Below, in pieces: positions 45,446 through 57,807 of a stretch of 64,000 nt of DNA. The stretch comes from Niveispirillum cyanobacteriorum. GTDB lineage: Bacteria > Pseudomonadota > Alphaproteobacteria > Azospirillales > Azospirillaceae. The DNA lies in contig NZ_CP025611.1 in the NCBI RefSeq assembly GCF_002868735.1, positions 3,180,501-3,244,500 of the forward strand, read 5' to 3'. A model generated the notes under the pieces. The model saw nothing but the letters and a program-made list of their open reading frames with translations. It was not told the origin of the DNA and did not search any database. The translations under genes and the position numbers were made by a program. Position 1 is the first letter of the stretch. Each line of letters opens with the position of its first letter.

Positions 45446-46342
45446 TCAACCGCTCGTCAAGGCGAAACCGGCGGTTACATGGTCCAGGAAGACTCTGATC
45501 CGGGGTGACAGATGGCGCCCGGCGGGCCACAGCAGATGGAACTGTCCCACGGCCATGACCTGATCGCCAAGCATATCCACCAGCCGCCCTGCCTCCAGCA
45601 GTGGGCGGGCCACGAAGTCGGGAATGCAGGCGATGCCCAACCCATCGGCGGCCAGCATGGCGCGGGTCTGGGCCGTGCCGGCGATCCCAGTGACGGGAAG
45701 GTCCGGCGGCGGGGTGTCATCGCACGGGATCAGAGGCCAGGGTTCGGGTTTGCCCGTCACCGGGTGGCGATGGTGCAGACAGGCATGCCAGCAAAGGTCC
45801 GCCGGCATCTGTGGTGTGCCCCGTTCCGCCAGATAGGTGGGTGACGCCACGATCTGGTGACGGAAGCCGCCCAGCCGCCGGCCCATCAGCCGCGAATCGG
45901 CCAGGGTGCCGGTGCGGATGGCGGCGTCGAACCCTTCCTCAATCAGGTCGACCAGCCGGTCGCTGGCGTCAATCTCCAGCATGATGTCGGGATAGGCCCG
46001 CATGAAGCCGGACAGCAGCGGCAGCAATGCCGCCTCCGCCACCGCCGGGATGGCGATGCGCAGGGGGCCGGCGGGGGTGGTGCGCGCGCCGGCCAGGGCC
46101 GCCTCTGCCGCCATCATTTCCGCCTGGATGCGCTGGCAATGGTCCAGGAACAGCTGGCCTTCCGGCGTCAGGGTCACGCTGCGGGTCGAGCGGTGGAACA
46201 GCCGCACGCCCAGCCGTTCCTCCAGCCGTGCCACCGCCTTGCCTACGGCAGATGCCGAAACGCCCGACAGCCGCCCCGCCTCCACGAAGCTGCGTGTCTG
46301 GGCCGCCTGCATGAACAGGTGAATGCCGCCGAACCGGTCCAT
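45446..46342 (-). CDS. LysR-family transcriptional regulator
   Basis: 298 residues. The N-terminal helix-turn-helix is SFVEAGRLSGVSASAVGKAV, followed by RLEERLGVRLFHRSTRSVTL. The effector-binding domain is of the usual length (LRIAIPAVAEAALLPLLSGF, ADGLGIACIPDFVARPLLEA). A perfect 20-base palindrome lies 14 bases upstream of its start and probably mediates autoregulation and control of the divergent HD gene. Confidence 0.93.
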   Translation of the reverse strand: MDRFGGIHLFMQAAQTRSFVEAGRLSGVSASAVGKAVARLEERLGVRLFHRSTRSVTLTPEGQLFLDHCQRIQAEMMAAEAALAGARTTPAGPLRIAIPAVAEAALLPLLSGFMRAYPDIMLEIDASDRLVDLIEEGFDAAIRTGTLADSRLMGRRLGGFRHQIVASPTYLAERGTPQMPADLCWHACLHHRHPVTGKPEPWPLIPCDDTPPPDLPVTGIAGTAQTRAMLAADGLGIACIPDFVARPLLEAGRLVDMLGDQVMAVGQFHLLWPAGRHLSPRIRVFLDHVTAGFALTSG

Positions 46343-46355
46343 GATCCACTCCCAT

Positions 46356-46375
46356 TACGGACAAATTTGTCCGTA
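46356..46375. promoter_or_regulatory. Perfect 20-base palindromic operator between divergent lysR and HD genes
   Basis: TACGGACAAATTTGTCCGTA reads the same on both strands. It is next to the LysR ribosome-binding site and 80 bases before the HD gene, a strong candidate binding site for the LysR protein or another dimeric regulator. Confidence 0.7.
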
Positions 46376-46454
46376 GTGTTGCGAACCATAGCCGGTTTTG
46401 CTCAACACCGCCCGCCCTTATCCTGCTGCGCAGACAGGGCACAGGAAGGGTGTG

Positions 46455-47036
46455 ATGGAACAGGTGGTAGCATTCGTTCTGGAACTGGACCGGTTGAAGG
46501 CGGTGACGCGCAAGGTGAAGCCGCTGGGCCAGGATCGGTACGAGAATTCAGCCGAACATAGCTGGCACCTCGCCATGCTGGCCCTGGCCATGGCGCCCTA
46601 TGCCGAACCCGGCACCGACATGGACCGGGTGATCCGTATGCTGCTGGTCCACGATATCGGGGAGATTGAGACGGGCGACACGCTGTTCTTCATCGAGGCC
46701 GGGCGGCACGAGCGCAAGGCGGCGGAGGAACAGGCCGTGGCCCGCATTCTGGGTCTGTTGCCCCACGGACAGGGCGAGGCCCTGCTTGACCTGTGGCGGG
46801 AGTTCGAGGCGGGGCAGAGCCGGGAGGCGCGTTTTGCACAGGCTTTGGACCGGGCCGCCCCCGTCCTCCTGAACCTTGCCAATAATGGTCAGAGTTGGCG
46901 GGAGAACGAGGTGCGGTATGAACAGGTGGTGGGCCGCGTCGGCCCACCCATCGCGGCGGGGTGCCCGGCACTCTGGAACCATATCGCGGGGCGCCTTGAC
47001 GCTGCCCGCGATGCGGGGTGGTTCGGGATGGGGTAA
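46455..47036 (+). CDS. HD-domain phosphohydrolase (YfbR-like)
   Basis: A 193-residue protein with a complete HD metal site: AEHSWHLAMLALAMAP supplies the first His, MLLVHDIGEIETGDTLFF the HD pair, and the last Asp is downstream. It resembles 5'-deoxynucleotidase YfbR and related HD hydrolases; the substrate is unproven. GGAAGGG precedes the ATG at 46455. Its stop is directly adjacent to the stop of the convergent acyl-CoA dehydrogenase gene. Confidence 0.85.
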   Translation: MEQVVAFVLELDRLKAVTRKVKPLGQDRYENSAEHSWHLAMLALAMAPYAEPGTDMDRVIRMLLVHDIGEIETGDTLFFIEAGRHERKAAEEQAVARILGLLPHGQGEALLDLWREFEAGQSREARFAQALDRAAPVLLNLANNGQSWRENEVRYEQVVGRVGPPIAAGCPALWNHIAGRLDAARDAGWFGMG

Positions 47037-48254
47037 TCAGCCCCGATACTTGCCCAACTCCATCTTGCCGATCTGGTTGCGGTGCACCTCATCCGGGCCG
47101 TCGGCGATGCGGAGGGTCCGCGCACTGGCATAGGCCCAGGCCAGGGGGAAATCATCACAGACGCCGCCGCCGCCATGCGCCTGGATGGCCATGTCGATGA
47201 CCTGACAGGCGACATTGGGGGCCACGACCTTGATCATGGCGATCTGGGACTTGGCCACCTTGTTGCCGACCGTGTCCATCATATGGGCTGCCTGCAGGGT
47301 CAGCAGACGGGCCTGATCGATAGCGATGCGGGCATCCGCAATACGTTCCAGCCAGATGGACTGTGCGGCCACCGGCTTGCCAAAGGCCACACGGCTGGAA
47401 AGCCGCTGACACATCAGTTCCAGCGCACGCTCCGATGCCCCGATCAGGCGCATGCAATGATGGATGCGGCCCGGCCCCAGGCGACCCTGCGCGATCTCAA
47501 ACCCACGGCCCTCACCCAGCAGCAGGTTGCTGGCCGGCACGCGCACATTCTCGAACAAGACCTCGGAATGGCCGTGCGGCGCGTCGTCATACCCAAAGAC
47601 GGGCAGGGGGCGCTTCACCGTCACGCCCGGTGTATCGGTGGGGACCAAGATCATGGATTGCTGACGGTGCCGGTCGGTCCCGTCCGGATCAGTCTTGCCC
47701 ATGACGATCATGATCTTGCAACGCGTGTCGCTGGCCCCGCTGATCCACCATTTACGGCCATTGATGACGTAATCATCGCCGTCGCGGATGATGCGCGTGG
47801 CGATGTTGGTGGCATCAGAGGAGGCGACCTCCGGCTCCGTCATGGCGAAGGCCGACCGGATTTCACCGGCCAGCAGCGGCTTCAGCCAGCGTTCCTTATG
47901 CTCTTCCGTGCCATAGCGGACCAGCACCTCCATATTGCCCGTGTCGGGGGCGGAGCAGTTGAACACCTCCGGTGCCCAATGGCTGCGTCCCATGATCTCG
48001 CACAGCGGCGCATATTCCAGGTTGGTCAGTCCCGCACCCAGGTCGCTTTCCGGCAGGAACAGGTTCCACAGGCCCGCCTGTTTGGCCTTGGCCTTCAGTT
48101 CCTCCAGCAGCGGCACCGGCTTCCACCGCGTCGGCCCCTCGGCCACCTGTGCGGAAAGCGCCTTCTCGTTGGGGTAGATATAAGCGTCCATGAAGGCAGT
48201 GACCCGCTCATGCAGGTCACGAGCGCGGGGCGACATTTCGAAGATGGCGGTCAT
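47037..48254 (-). CDS. Acyl-CoA dehydrogenase
   Basis: A 405-residue FAD-dependent enzyme for the first step of beta-oxidation. Motifs include [20 protein letters not shown] (substrate/FAD region), [20 protein letters not shown] and the C-terminal [20 protein letters not shown] and [10 protein letters not shown]. It is co-directional with the FadB-like gene upstream (55-base gap), forming a fatty-acid oxidation operon. Confidence 0.93.
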   Translation of the reverse strand: MTAIFEMSPRARDLHERVTAFMDAYIYPNEKALSAQVAEGPTRWKPVPLLEELKAKAKQAGLWNLFLPESDLGAGLTNLEYAPLCEIMGRSHWAPEVFNCSAPDTGNMEVLVRYGTEEHKERWLKPLLAGEIRSAFAMTEPEVASSDATNIATRIIRDGDDYVINGRKWWISGASDTRCKIMIVMGKTDPDGTDRHRQQSMILVPTDTPGVTVKRPLPVFGYDDAPHGHSEVLFENVRVPASNLLLGEGRGFEIAQGRLGPGRIHHCMRLIGASERALELMCQRLSSRVAFGKPVAAQSIWLERIADARIAIDQARLLTLQAAHMMDTVGNKVAKSQIAMIKVVAPNVACQVIDMAIQAHGGGGVCDDFPLAWAYASARTLRIADGPDEVHRNQIGKMELGKYRG

Positions 48255-48309
48255 GGCGGTGGCTTTCAGTCGGGGGGAAGAGGGGAATTGCGATCGGGTG
48301 TACTGATGC

Positions 48310-50415
<2,106 letters not shown>

Positions 50416-50473
50416 CTGGCCTTCCCCCTGCTGACGGCATCCAACCATGATGCCGCGTTGTTCCTTTGGCATC

Positions 50474-50503
50474 ATGCTAAATTCAAACGCCCGTTTAAGT
50501 CAA
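50474..50503 (-). promoter_or_regulatory. Promoter of the FadB-like operon with embedded TetR-type operator
   Basis: On the minus strand TTGACT (50503-50498) is followed after 17-18 bases by TTAGCA/TAGCAT. The spacer holds AAACG-NN-CGTTT within CAAACGCCCGTTTA (50484-50497). This fits the GAAAC/CAAAC-N(2-4)-GTTTG pattern of the TetR-family beta-oxidation repressor PsrA. A repressor bound there would block RNA polymerase. Confidence 0.6.
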
Positions 50504-50669
50504 TGCATGCGGGGGCATGGACCTTCCGTTACGTCAGCCATGCGGAATGATGGGGTTACAGGATGGTTGGCGTGGCCTCGTCCGCCCGGTAAAGTATGAA
50601 CAGCCGTTTGATACGGACTCAAGATGCCCCGGCAAGGGGTGGTTCAGGGCAAACTGGGGACGAAGCAGG

Positions 50670-51350
50670 ATGAAGGCAGGGGCCGATACCGCCGTAGAGA
50701 CGGATGCAGCAGGCGGGCGTCAGGACACCAAGGAGGTGATCCTGGACGCGGCGGAGAAGCTGTTCGCGGAGAAAAGCTATTCGGCGGTGTCGCTGCGGGA
50801 GCTGACGCAGGCGGCGGGCGTCAATCTGGCCGCCGTGAATTATCATTTCGGGTCCAAGGATGCGCTGCTGATCGCCCTGTTCCGGCGCGGCGCCATCGAG
50901 CTGAACCGCGCCCGTGCCCGGCTTCTGCGGGAGGCAGAGGAAAGGGCCGGCGGCGGCACCCCGCCCGTGCGGGAGATTGTGGCGGCTCTGGTGTTGCCCG
51001 CGATCCGCTATTCCTTCACCTCCACCCGGCTGGCGCTCTACAATCAGTTTGTGGCCTTTGCGCGCGGCGACGGCCCGGCGGAGGCGCGGGAGATGCTGGA
51101 CAAGGAGGTGGGGCATTTGCAGCGCTTCGCCCTGTCCCTGGCCCGCGCCCTGCCGCACCTGCCGCAGCATGAGGTCTATTGGCGGCTGCATTTCGCCATG
51201 GGCGTGCAGCATTCGCTCTACACCGACATGAAGCGTCTCGAGACACTGTCGGGCGGCCTGTGCCAGTTGGATGATCTGGAGGCCGTGGCCGCGCGCGTCA
51301 TCGATTATGTGACGGCGGGTTTGGAAGCACCGTTTACGGCCAAGGGGTGA
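50670..51350 (+). CDS. TetR-family transcriptional regulator
   Basis: 226 residues. The N-terminal helix-turn-helix is SAVSLRELTQAAGVNLAAVN, followed by YHFGSKDALLIALFRR. The ligand domain is helical (IRYSFTSTRLALYNQFVAFA; MGVQHSLYTDMKRLETLSGG), like CecR/PsrA-type regulators. Given the divergent beta-oxidation genes and the operator between them, it probably senses a long-chain acyl compound. The frame is open back to 50517, but the ATG at 50670 starts just before the DNA-binding domain. Confidence 0.88.
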   Translation: MKAGADTAVETDAAGGRQDTKEVILDAAEKLFAEKSYSAVSLRELTQAAGVNLAAVNYHFGSKDALLIALFRRGAIELNRARARLLREAEERAGGGTPPVREIVAALVLPAIRYSFTSTRLALYNQFVAFARGDGPAEAREMLDKEVGHLQRFALSLARALPHLPQHEVYWRLHFAMGVQHSLYTDMKRLETLSGGLCQLDDLEAVAARVIDYVTAGLEAPFTAKG

Positions 51351-51396
51351 CAGGGTTTGTCGCATGCGGCCCATTGGGCCGCATGCGACACCCTTT

Positions 51397-53427
51397 TTAC
51401 AGTAACGGCGCCGTCGCCTGTTCCAGCCAAGCCAGATCATCGCCCGAGACCAGCGGCGACAATTCCGCCTTCACCCGCGCGTGATAGCCGTTGAACCAGT
51501 CGCGCTCCTCCGTGGTCAGCAGGTCGCGGTCGACCATGCGGCGGTCGATGGGGCAGACGGTCAGCGTCTCAAAGCCCAGCATCGGTCGCTCGGCACCCGG
51601 TATGGCCACCGGCACCACCAGTTCCAAATTCTCCATGCGCAGGCCGTAGGACCCGGCCAGGTAATAGCCCGGCTCGTTGGAGAAGATCATGCCGGGCAGG
51701 ATGGTAACGCTGTTCAGCTGCTTGCCGATGCGCTGCGGCCCTTCATGCACTGACAGGTAGCTGCCGATGCCATGGCCCGTGCCATGGTCGTAATCCAGAC
51801 CTTGCTGCCACAGGAACTGGCGCGCCAGACTATCCAACTGGCTGCCGGCGGTGCCGGCGGGGAAACGGGCGCGGTTCAGCGCGATATGCCCCTTCAGCAC
51901 CAGGGTGAAATGCCGGCGCGCCTGCGCCCCGACATCACCGACGGCCAGGGTGCGGGTAATGTCGGTGGTGCCGTCCAGATACTGCCCGCCACTATCCAAC
52001 AGGAAGACGCTGTTGTTCTCAATCCGGCGGTTGGTGGCTGGCGTTGCCCGGTAATGTACGATGGCACCGTTGGGACCAGCCCCGCTGATCGTCTCAAAGC
52101 TGGGGCCCCGGAAATCGGCAGCACCCTGGCGGGCCTTGTGCAGCTTCTCCACCACGGTCAGTTCGTCCAACTCACCCTTCGGCGCCTCTTCATCGAACCA
52201 GCGCAGGAAACGCACCAGAGCGGCGCCGTCGCGGCGATGGGCAGCCTTGGCCCCCTCAATCTCCGTCTGGTTCTTCACGGCCTTGGGCAGGACGCAGGGA
52301 TCGCCCCCCTGGTCCAGCTTGGCCCCTGCCTGGGCCAAACGGTCCACCACCCAAAGGGCGGCGGTGCCTCCATCCAGGCGGACCTTGGCTCCCTCCGCAC
52401 CCAGGGCGTCCAGCGCACCGGCCAATTCATCAGGCGCGCGGATCGACACCTGATTGCCCAGATGCTCCTCCAGGCCCGGCGCCAATTTACGACGGTCCAC
52501 GAACCAGTCGACGTTGCCGTCGGCACGAATCGTGGCAAAGGACAAAGGCAGCGGCGTGCAGGGCACGTCGGCCCCGCGCACATTCAACAGCCAGGCAATA
52601 CTGTCCGGCTGGGTCAAAACGGCAGCATCGGCCTTCAGTTTGGCCAGTGCCTGCGCGATATCGGCGCGCTTCTCTGATGCGGACCGACCGGCGGCAGACA
52701 GCGGCTGGATATTGACCACGCCCAGCGGGGCGGGCGGCTGGTCTCCCCAGACGGCGTCAACCGGGCTGCCCTCGGTCGCCACCAGCTCCACACCGGCGGG
52801 CGTCAGGCTGGCGCGCATCTTGTCGGCCCAGGCGCCCGTATGCATCCAGGGATCAAAGCCCAGCTTGGCCCCCGCCGGCAGGTTGGCCGCCGCCCAGTCG
52901 CCGTGAAATTCCTCGATCAGGTGATGATAGCTGAACAAGCCCGGCGACACTTCCTGCCGCGCCTGGATCGTATAGCGGCCATCAATGAAGATGGCGGCCT
53001 TGTCCAGCAGTACGAGGACGGCACCTGCCGATCCGGTGAAACCGCTGATCCAGGCCAGACGGCTGCCGCGCAGGGGCACATATTCACCCTGATATTCATC
53101 GGCGCGCGGTACCACGAACCCGTCCAGGCCCCGGCGCTTCAACTCGGCGCGAAGGGCCGCCAGCCGGGCCGCATGGTCGCCCTTGGCCGGATCGGCGGGT
53201 CGGTCGATGGTGGCCCGCAAGGCCGTCAGCTGCTCCGACGTCGCGTCCGACCGGCGGGCCGAAACAAGGTCCAGCCAGGCATCGGGCAGTTCGCCATCGG
53301 GCGCGGCATTGACCCCGGCGATCAGGTCCCGGATGGACGCAACCGAGCGGTCAATCCCGTCGGCACGCAACAGATCGGCCAGGGTGGCGTCGCCCTGGTA
53401 GGCAACAGTATGGAGGCTGACAGACAC
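51397..53427 (-). CDS. Xaa-Pro aminopeptidase, M24B family
   Basis: 676 residues, the long three-domain form. Two creatinase-N-like domains (LRAELKRRGLDGFVVPRADE) precede the pita-bread catalytic domain. Metal ligands are visible in FLLDSGGQYLDGTTDITRTL, GTGHGIGSYLSVHEGP, SNEPGYYLAGSYGLRMENLE and the C-terminal segment. It removes N-terminal residues before proline, probably in the cytoplasm. Confidence 0.92.
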   Translation of the reverse strand: MSVSLHTVAYQGDATLADLLRADGIDRSVASIRDLIAGVNAAPDGELPDAWLDLVSARRSDATSEQLTALRATIDRPADPAKGDHAARLAALRAELKRRGLDGFVVPRADEYQGEYVPLRGSRLAWISGFTGSAGAVLVLLDKAAIFIDGRYTIQARQEVSPGLFSYHHLIEEFHGDWAAANLPAGAKLGFDPWMHTGAWADKMRASLTPAGVELVATEGSPVDAVWGDQPPAPLGVVNIQPLSAAGRSASEKRADIAQALAKLKADAAVLTQPDSIAWLLNVRGADVPCTPLPLSFATIRADGNVDWFVDRRKLAPGLEEHLGNQVSIRAPDELAGALDALGAEGAKVRLDGGTAALWVVDRLAQAGAKLDQGGDPCVLPKAVKNQTEIEGAKAAHRRDGAALVRFLRWFDEEAPKGELDELTVVEKLHKARQGAADFRGPSFETISGAGPNGAIVHYRATPATNRRIENNSVFLLDSGGQYLDGTTDITRTLAVGDVGAQARRHFTLVLKGHIALNRARFPAGTAGSQLDSLARQFLWQQGLDYDHGTGHGIGSYLSVHEGPQRIGKQLNSVTILPGMIFSNEPGYYLAGSYGLRMENLELVVPVAIPGAERPMLGFETLTVCPIDRRMVDRDLLTTEERDWFNGYHARVKAELSPLVSGDDLAWLEQATAPLL

Positions 53428-53551
53428 TTTATGGCTCCCGCGAGCTTTATTGGTGCCGCCACGCTAGTGCGGCGGGCGCGGGCGCGCAAGGGGCGGGCAT
53501 ATCAGTATCGGAGTGGAAAACTAGGCCGCCGCTGAGGGGGCATCAAAGCAC

Positions 53552-53626
53552 TGGTGCCGGCTGTCAGGATTGAACTGACGACCTACCGCTTACAAGGCGG
53601 TTGCTCTACCACTGAGCTAAGCCGGC
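53552..53626 (-). tRNA. tRNA-Thr (anticodon TGT)
   Basis: A full cloverleaf on the minus strand: acceptor GCCGGCT/AGCCGGC, D stem GCTC/GAGC, anticodon stem ACCGC/GCGGT with loop CTTGTAA, T arm GTCAG-TTCAATC-CTGAC, and encoded CCA. It reads ACA codons. It lies downstream of rlmB. Confidence 0.96.
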
Positions 53627-53678
53627 GATCCAGGCGGGTTGCCGGAGGGAGAACCCCTCCGGCGAACGGGCGGGGACA

Positions 53679-54872
53679 TTAGCGTCGCCGAGCGACCTCG
53701 TAAAGAGCTACGGCGGCTGCCGTCGAAACATTCAGGCTGCCGACAGGGCCGCCGGTAGGCAACTTAGCGATTTCGTCGCTGCGCTCACCCGTCAGACGGC
53801 GGATGCCATCGCCTTCAGAGCCCAGAATCAGGGCCGTGCGGCCCGACAGATCGACCTCATGCAGGTGGCGGGCACCCGATTCGGCCAATGCGACGGTCCA
53901 GAAGCTGGCGGCCTTCAGCTGATCAATGGCGCGGGCCAGGTTGGTGACACGCACCAGCGGCACCGCCTCCACCGCGCCGGACGCCGTCTTGGCCAGGGTG
54001 CCGGTCACAGGCGGGGCATGGCGGTCCTGCACGATTACCGCCTTGGCACCAAAGGCGGCGGCGGAACGCAGGACGGCGCCGACATTGTGCGGGTCCGTCA
54101 CCTGATCCAGCACGACCACAAGGGCCAGCGGGTCGTCGGCGGCGGCATCGACAATATCCTCAATCTCCACTTCGGGCAGCGGCGCGCAGGATAGGGCCAC
54201 GCCCTGATGCACGGCGCCGGGCGGCAGCAGCTTGTCGATCTCTTCCTTTTCCACCAGACGCGGCTCGGGCCGGTCCAGTTCGGCGTCGGACGCCTTCTGG
54301 AACGCCTCCTCCAGCGCCTCCAAGCCTGATTCGGTGACGAACAGGTCGCGGATCTTGCGACGCGGGTTCGTCCAGGCCGCTGAGGCTGCATGCACGCCAT
54401 AAAGCAGATTATGCTTGTTGAGTGCCGGACCGGTGGTGGCGCGCAGGGGCGTGGGTTCGAAACCCAGTTCCTCCGCAGCGCTCATCGGGCGGCGGCGTTC
54501 AGCCCCGCCGCGGTCCTGGCCGGAGCCAGGACGGCGATCGTCGCGCCGCTCATCACGACGGTCATCCCGGCGGTCGTCGCGCCGTTCGGCACGCGGCCCA
54601 CGCGGCGGGCGGGCATCGCTGCCCGTGCGCGCGCCACGCGTATCATCATCACGGCGGGGGCCGCGAGGCGGGCGCGCGTCGCCGTCGCGGGCGGGCTTGG
54701 CAAAGCCGGGCTTGCCGCCGGCCTTGGGGCCGCGCGCCGCGCGGGCATTGTCATCGTCACGACGGGTATCGCGCGAGGGGGAGCGGGCGCCGGGGCGTCC
54801 GGCGCCGCTACCGCTGGCGCCGCCTTTGCCACCGGGGCGACCGGATTTAGGGGAGGGGGGTCGGTTTCTCAT
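53679..54872 (-). CDS. rlmB: 23S rRNA (guanosine-2'-O-)-methyltransferase RlmB / TrmH family
   Basis: A 397-residue SPOUT methyltransferase. The C-terminal ~160 residues carry the knot motifs LDQVTDPHNVGAVLRSAAAF, ILGSEGDGIRRL and VGSLNVSTAAAVALYEVARR; an L30e-like substrate-binding domain precedes them. The first ~130 residues are an extreme Arg/Asp/Gly-rich low-complexity tail with repeats such as ARPPRGPR and RRDDRRDDRRDERRDD, much longer than in Escherichia coli. It modifies G2251 in 23S rRNA in the model enzyme. Confidence 0.9.
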   Translation of the reverse strand: MRNRPPSPKSGRPGGKGGASGSGAGRPGARSPSRDTRRDDDNARAARGPKAGGKPGFAKPARDGDARPPRGPRRDDDTRGARTGSDARPPRGPRAERRDDRRDDRRDERRDDRRPGSGQDRGGAERRRPMSAAEELGFEPTPLRATTGPALNKHNLLYGVHAASAAWTNPRRKIRDLFVTESGLEALEEAFQKASDAELDRPEPRLVEKEEIDKLLPPGAVHQGVALSCAPLPEVEIEDIVDAAADDPLALVVVLDQVTDPHNVGAVLRSAAAFGAKAVIVQDRHAPPVTGTLAKTASGAVEAVPLVRVTNLARAIDQLKAASFWTVALAESGARHLHEVDLSGRTALILGSEGDGIRRLTGERSDEIAKLPTGGPVGSLNVSTAAAVALYEVARRR

Positions 54873-54944
54873 TTACGCACTTTCGTTCAAACCCAGGATT
54901 TCCGCCAGCGGATAGAAAGAATGAAGACGCATGTCAGATTGGCG

Positions 54945-54972
54945 TTGACAGGGGCGATTTAATCCTTATAAC
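54945..54972 (+). promoter_or_regulatory. Promoter of the tRNA-Tyr/tRNA-Gly/tuf unit
   Basis: Consensus TTGACA, a 16-base spacer and TATAAC, about 40 bases before tRNA-Tyr. This is a strong sigma70-type promoter as expected for stable RNA. Confidence 0.7.
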
Positions 54973-55011
54973 CCGCACTCCGTTCAGGCCGCTGGCCGAG
55001 AACGGCACCGC

Positions 55012-55096
55012 GGAAGGGTGGCCGAGTGGTTAAAGGCAGCAGACTGTAAATCTGCCCGCATAGCGTACGCTGGTTCGAATCCAGCCCCTTCCACCA
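55012..55096 (+). tRNA. tRNA-Tyr (anticodon GTA)
   Basis: Acceptor GGAAGGG/CCCTTCC, anticodon loop CTGTAAA, a long variable arm (CCGCATAGCGTACG) as in bacterial tyrosine tRNAs, T arm CTGG-TTCGAAT-CCAG and encoded CCA. Confidence 0.97.
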
Positions 55097-55173
55097 GTTC
55101 AGGCGCGCCTCAGAATATGGGGCGCGCCGTTCTGCTTGTGGTGACGTTGTCGGGCGGTGGGCGAACGACCCGT

Positions 55174-55247
55174 GCGGGTGTAGCTCAATGGTAGAGCAGA
55201 AGCCTTCCAAGCTTACGACGAGGGTTCGATTCCCTTCACCCGCTCCA
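55174..55247 (+). tRNA. tRNA-Gly (anticodon TCC)
   Basis: Acceptor GCGGGTG/CACCCGC, anticodon loop CTTCCAA, T arm GAGGG-TTCGATT-CCCTT and encoded CCA. It is 65 bases before tuf, the common tRNA-Tyr/tRNA-Gly/tuf order. Confidence 0.97.
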
Positions 55248-55311
55248 TACCGAACCTCTTCCACGACCCGGCGTCTTCTAGAGATCGCAGCAGGCAAGGG
55301 CACAGGATACC

Positions 55312-56499
<1,188 letters not shown>

Positions 56500-56527
56500 G
56501 TCGACGGCCCTCGGGCTGTTGATGGGG

Positions 56528-56560
56528 AAGGGCCGCTGGTGACAGCGGCCCTTTTCCTTT
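56528..56560 (+). terminator. Rho-independent terminator of tuf
   Basis: GGGCCGCTG and CAGCGGCCC arms around GTGA, followed by TTTTCCTTTT. Confidence 0.88.
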
Positions 56561-56659
56561 TGTAGGAAGGCTTTGCCGGGAACGGCGATGGTTTTCCGGG
56601 AATGCGGTGGGCGCAATGATCCCCTGCAACGGCTGTCAGCAATCGGTGCAAACTGGTTG

Positions 56660-56688
56660 TTGCGTTGCGGGCGCAACTGCGCTATCAA
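56660..56688 (+). promoter_or_regulatory. Probable promoter of tRNA-Trp-secE-nusG
   Basis: TTGCGT, a 17-base spacer and TATCAA, about 75 bases upstream of tRNA-Trp and downstream of the tuf terminator. Confidence 0.5.
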
Positions 56689-56761
56689 CCCGCACTCCCC
56701 GGGACCGCTCGGGGCGATGGTGATGTTTTGTCACTGACGCCCGGAATGGAACCGACGGTGT

Positions 56762-56837
56762 AGGAGTGTAGCTCAACTGGTAGAGCACCGGTCTCCAAAA
56801 CCGGGGGTTGGGGGTTCGAGCCCCTCCACTCCTGCCA
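56762..56837 (+). tRNA. tRNA-Trp (anticodon CCA)
   Basis: Acceptor AGGAGTG/CACTCCT, discriminator G, anticodon stem CCGGT/ACCGG with loop CTCCAAA, T arm GGGGG-TTCGAGC-CCCTC and encoded CCA. It is the usual neighbour upstream of secE. Confidence 0.97.
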
Positions 56838-56927
56838 TCCCTTCAACAAGGATGGCCCCCTGCCGAAGTCCGGCCCCCAGCCGGTGCCAGTGCCAGGGTG
56901 ACAACACGGTATGTGCATTCAGGAATG

Positions 56928-57140
56928 ATGGCCAACGCCGACATGGCTAAAACCAATCCCGCAGAATTCTTGCGCGAGGTGCGCCGTGAGGTCGCCAAGG
57001 TCACTTGGCCGACGCGGAAGGAGACGCTTGTCTCGACCGCCATGGTCTTCGTGATGGTGATCCTGGCCTCTGTCTTCTTTCTGACGGTGGACCAGATCCT
57101 CGGATTCGGCATTCGCCTCATTCTTGGTATCGGGGGCTGA
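56928..57140 (+). CDS. secE: Preprotein translocase subunit SecE
   Basis: A 70-residue single-span protein (VSTAMVFVMVILASVFFLTV) with the conserved amphipathic segment PAEFLREVRREVAKVTWPTR before the membrane helix. It is an essential part of SecYEG. Starts at 56925, 56928 or 56943 are all possible because the AGGA element is very close to the first ATG. It is followed 4 bases later by nusG. Confidence 0.92.
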   Translation: MANADMAKTNPAEFLREVRREVAKVTWPTRKETLVSTAMVFVMVILASVFFLTVDQILGFGIRLILGIGG

Positions 57141-57144
57141 TCCC

Positions 57145-57675
57145 ATGGCCATGCGTTGGTACGTCGTCCACGTCTATTCCGGCTTCGAAAAGAAGGTCGC
57201 TCAGGCGGTTCGTGAGAAGGCTGCGCAGAAGGGCTTGGAAGAGCTGTTCGGTGACATCCTGGTCCCGACCGAAGAGGTTGTGGAAGTGCGCCGTGGCGCA
57301 AAGATCAACTCCGAACGCAAGTTCTTCCCCGGCTATGTGCTGGTGAAGATGGAGCTGACGGATGACACCTGGCATCTGGTGAAGAATGCGCCGAAGGTGA
57401 CGGGTTTCCTGGGCGGCGGCGGCAAGCCGCAGGCCATTTCGGAAACCGAGGCGCTGCGCATAATGAATCAGGTGCAGGAAGGTGTGGAGCGGCCCAAGCC
57501 CTCCATCACCTTCGAGGTGGGCGAGAATGTCCGTGTCACGGACGGTCCCTTCACCTCCTTCACCGGTCTGGTGGAAGAAGTGGACGAAGACAAGTCCCGC
57601 CTCAAGGTTGCCGTGTCGATCTTCGGCCGCGCCACCCCGGTGGAACTGGAATATACCCAGGTCGAAAAGATCTGA
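57145..57675 (+). CDS. nusG: Transcription termination/antitermination factor NusG
   Basis: 176 residues. The NGN domain begins MAMRWYVVHVYSGFEKKVAQ and contains ERKFFPGYVLVKMELTDDTW. The KOW domain is VGENVRVTDGPFTSFTGLVE. It binds RNA polymerase and Rho. GGGGG precedes the ATG at 57145; the longer frame from 57124 is not supported. Confidence 0.97.
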   Translation: MAMRWYVVHVYSGFEKKVAQAVREKAAQKGLEELFGDILVPTEEVVEVRRGAKINSERKFFPGYVLVKMELTDDTWHLVKNAPKVTGFLGGGGKPQAISETEALRIMNQVQEGVERPKPSITFEVGENVRVTDGPFTSFTGLVEEVDEDKSRLKVAVSIFGRATPVELEYTQVEKI

Positions 57676-57807
57676 CGAGTTTCCGACCGATGGCTTCCAT
57701 CGGTCGGTTCACGTGTGGGAGGTCATGCCCGTAAGTCCAAGGGCGGCCGCACCACGCAAATCCCATGACGGAACGGCCCGGCCCTCCGTCAGACTATGAG
57801 GATCATC

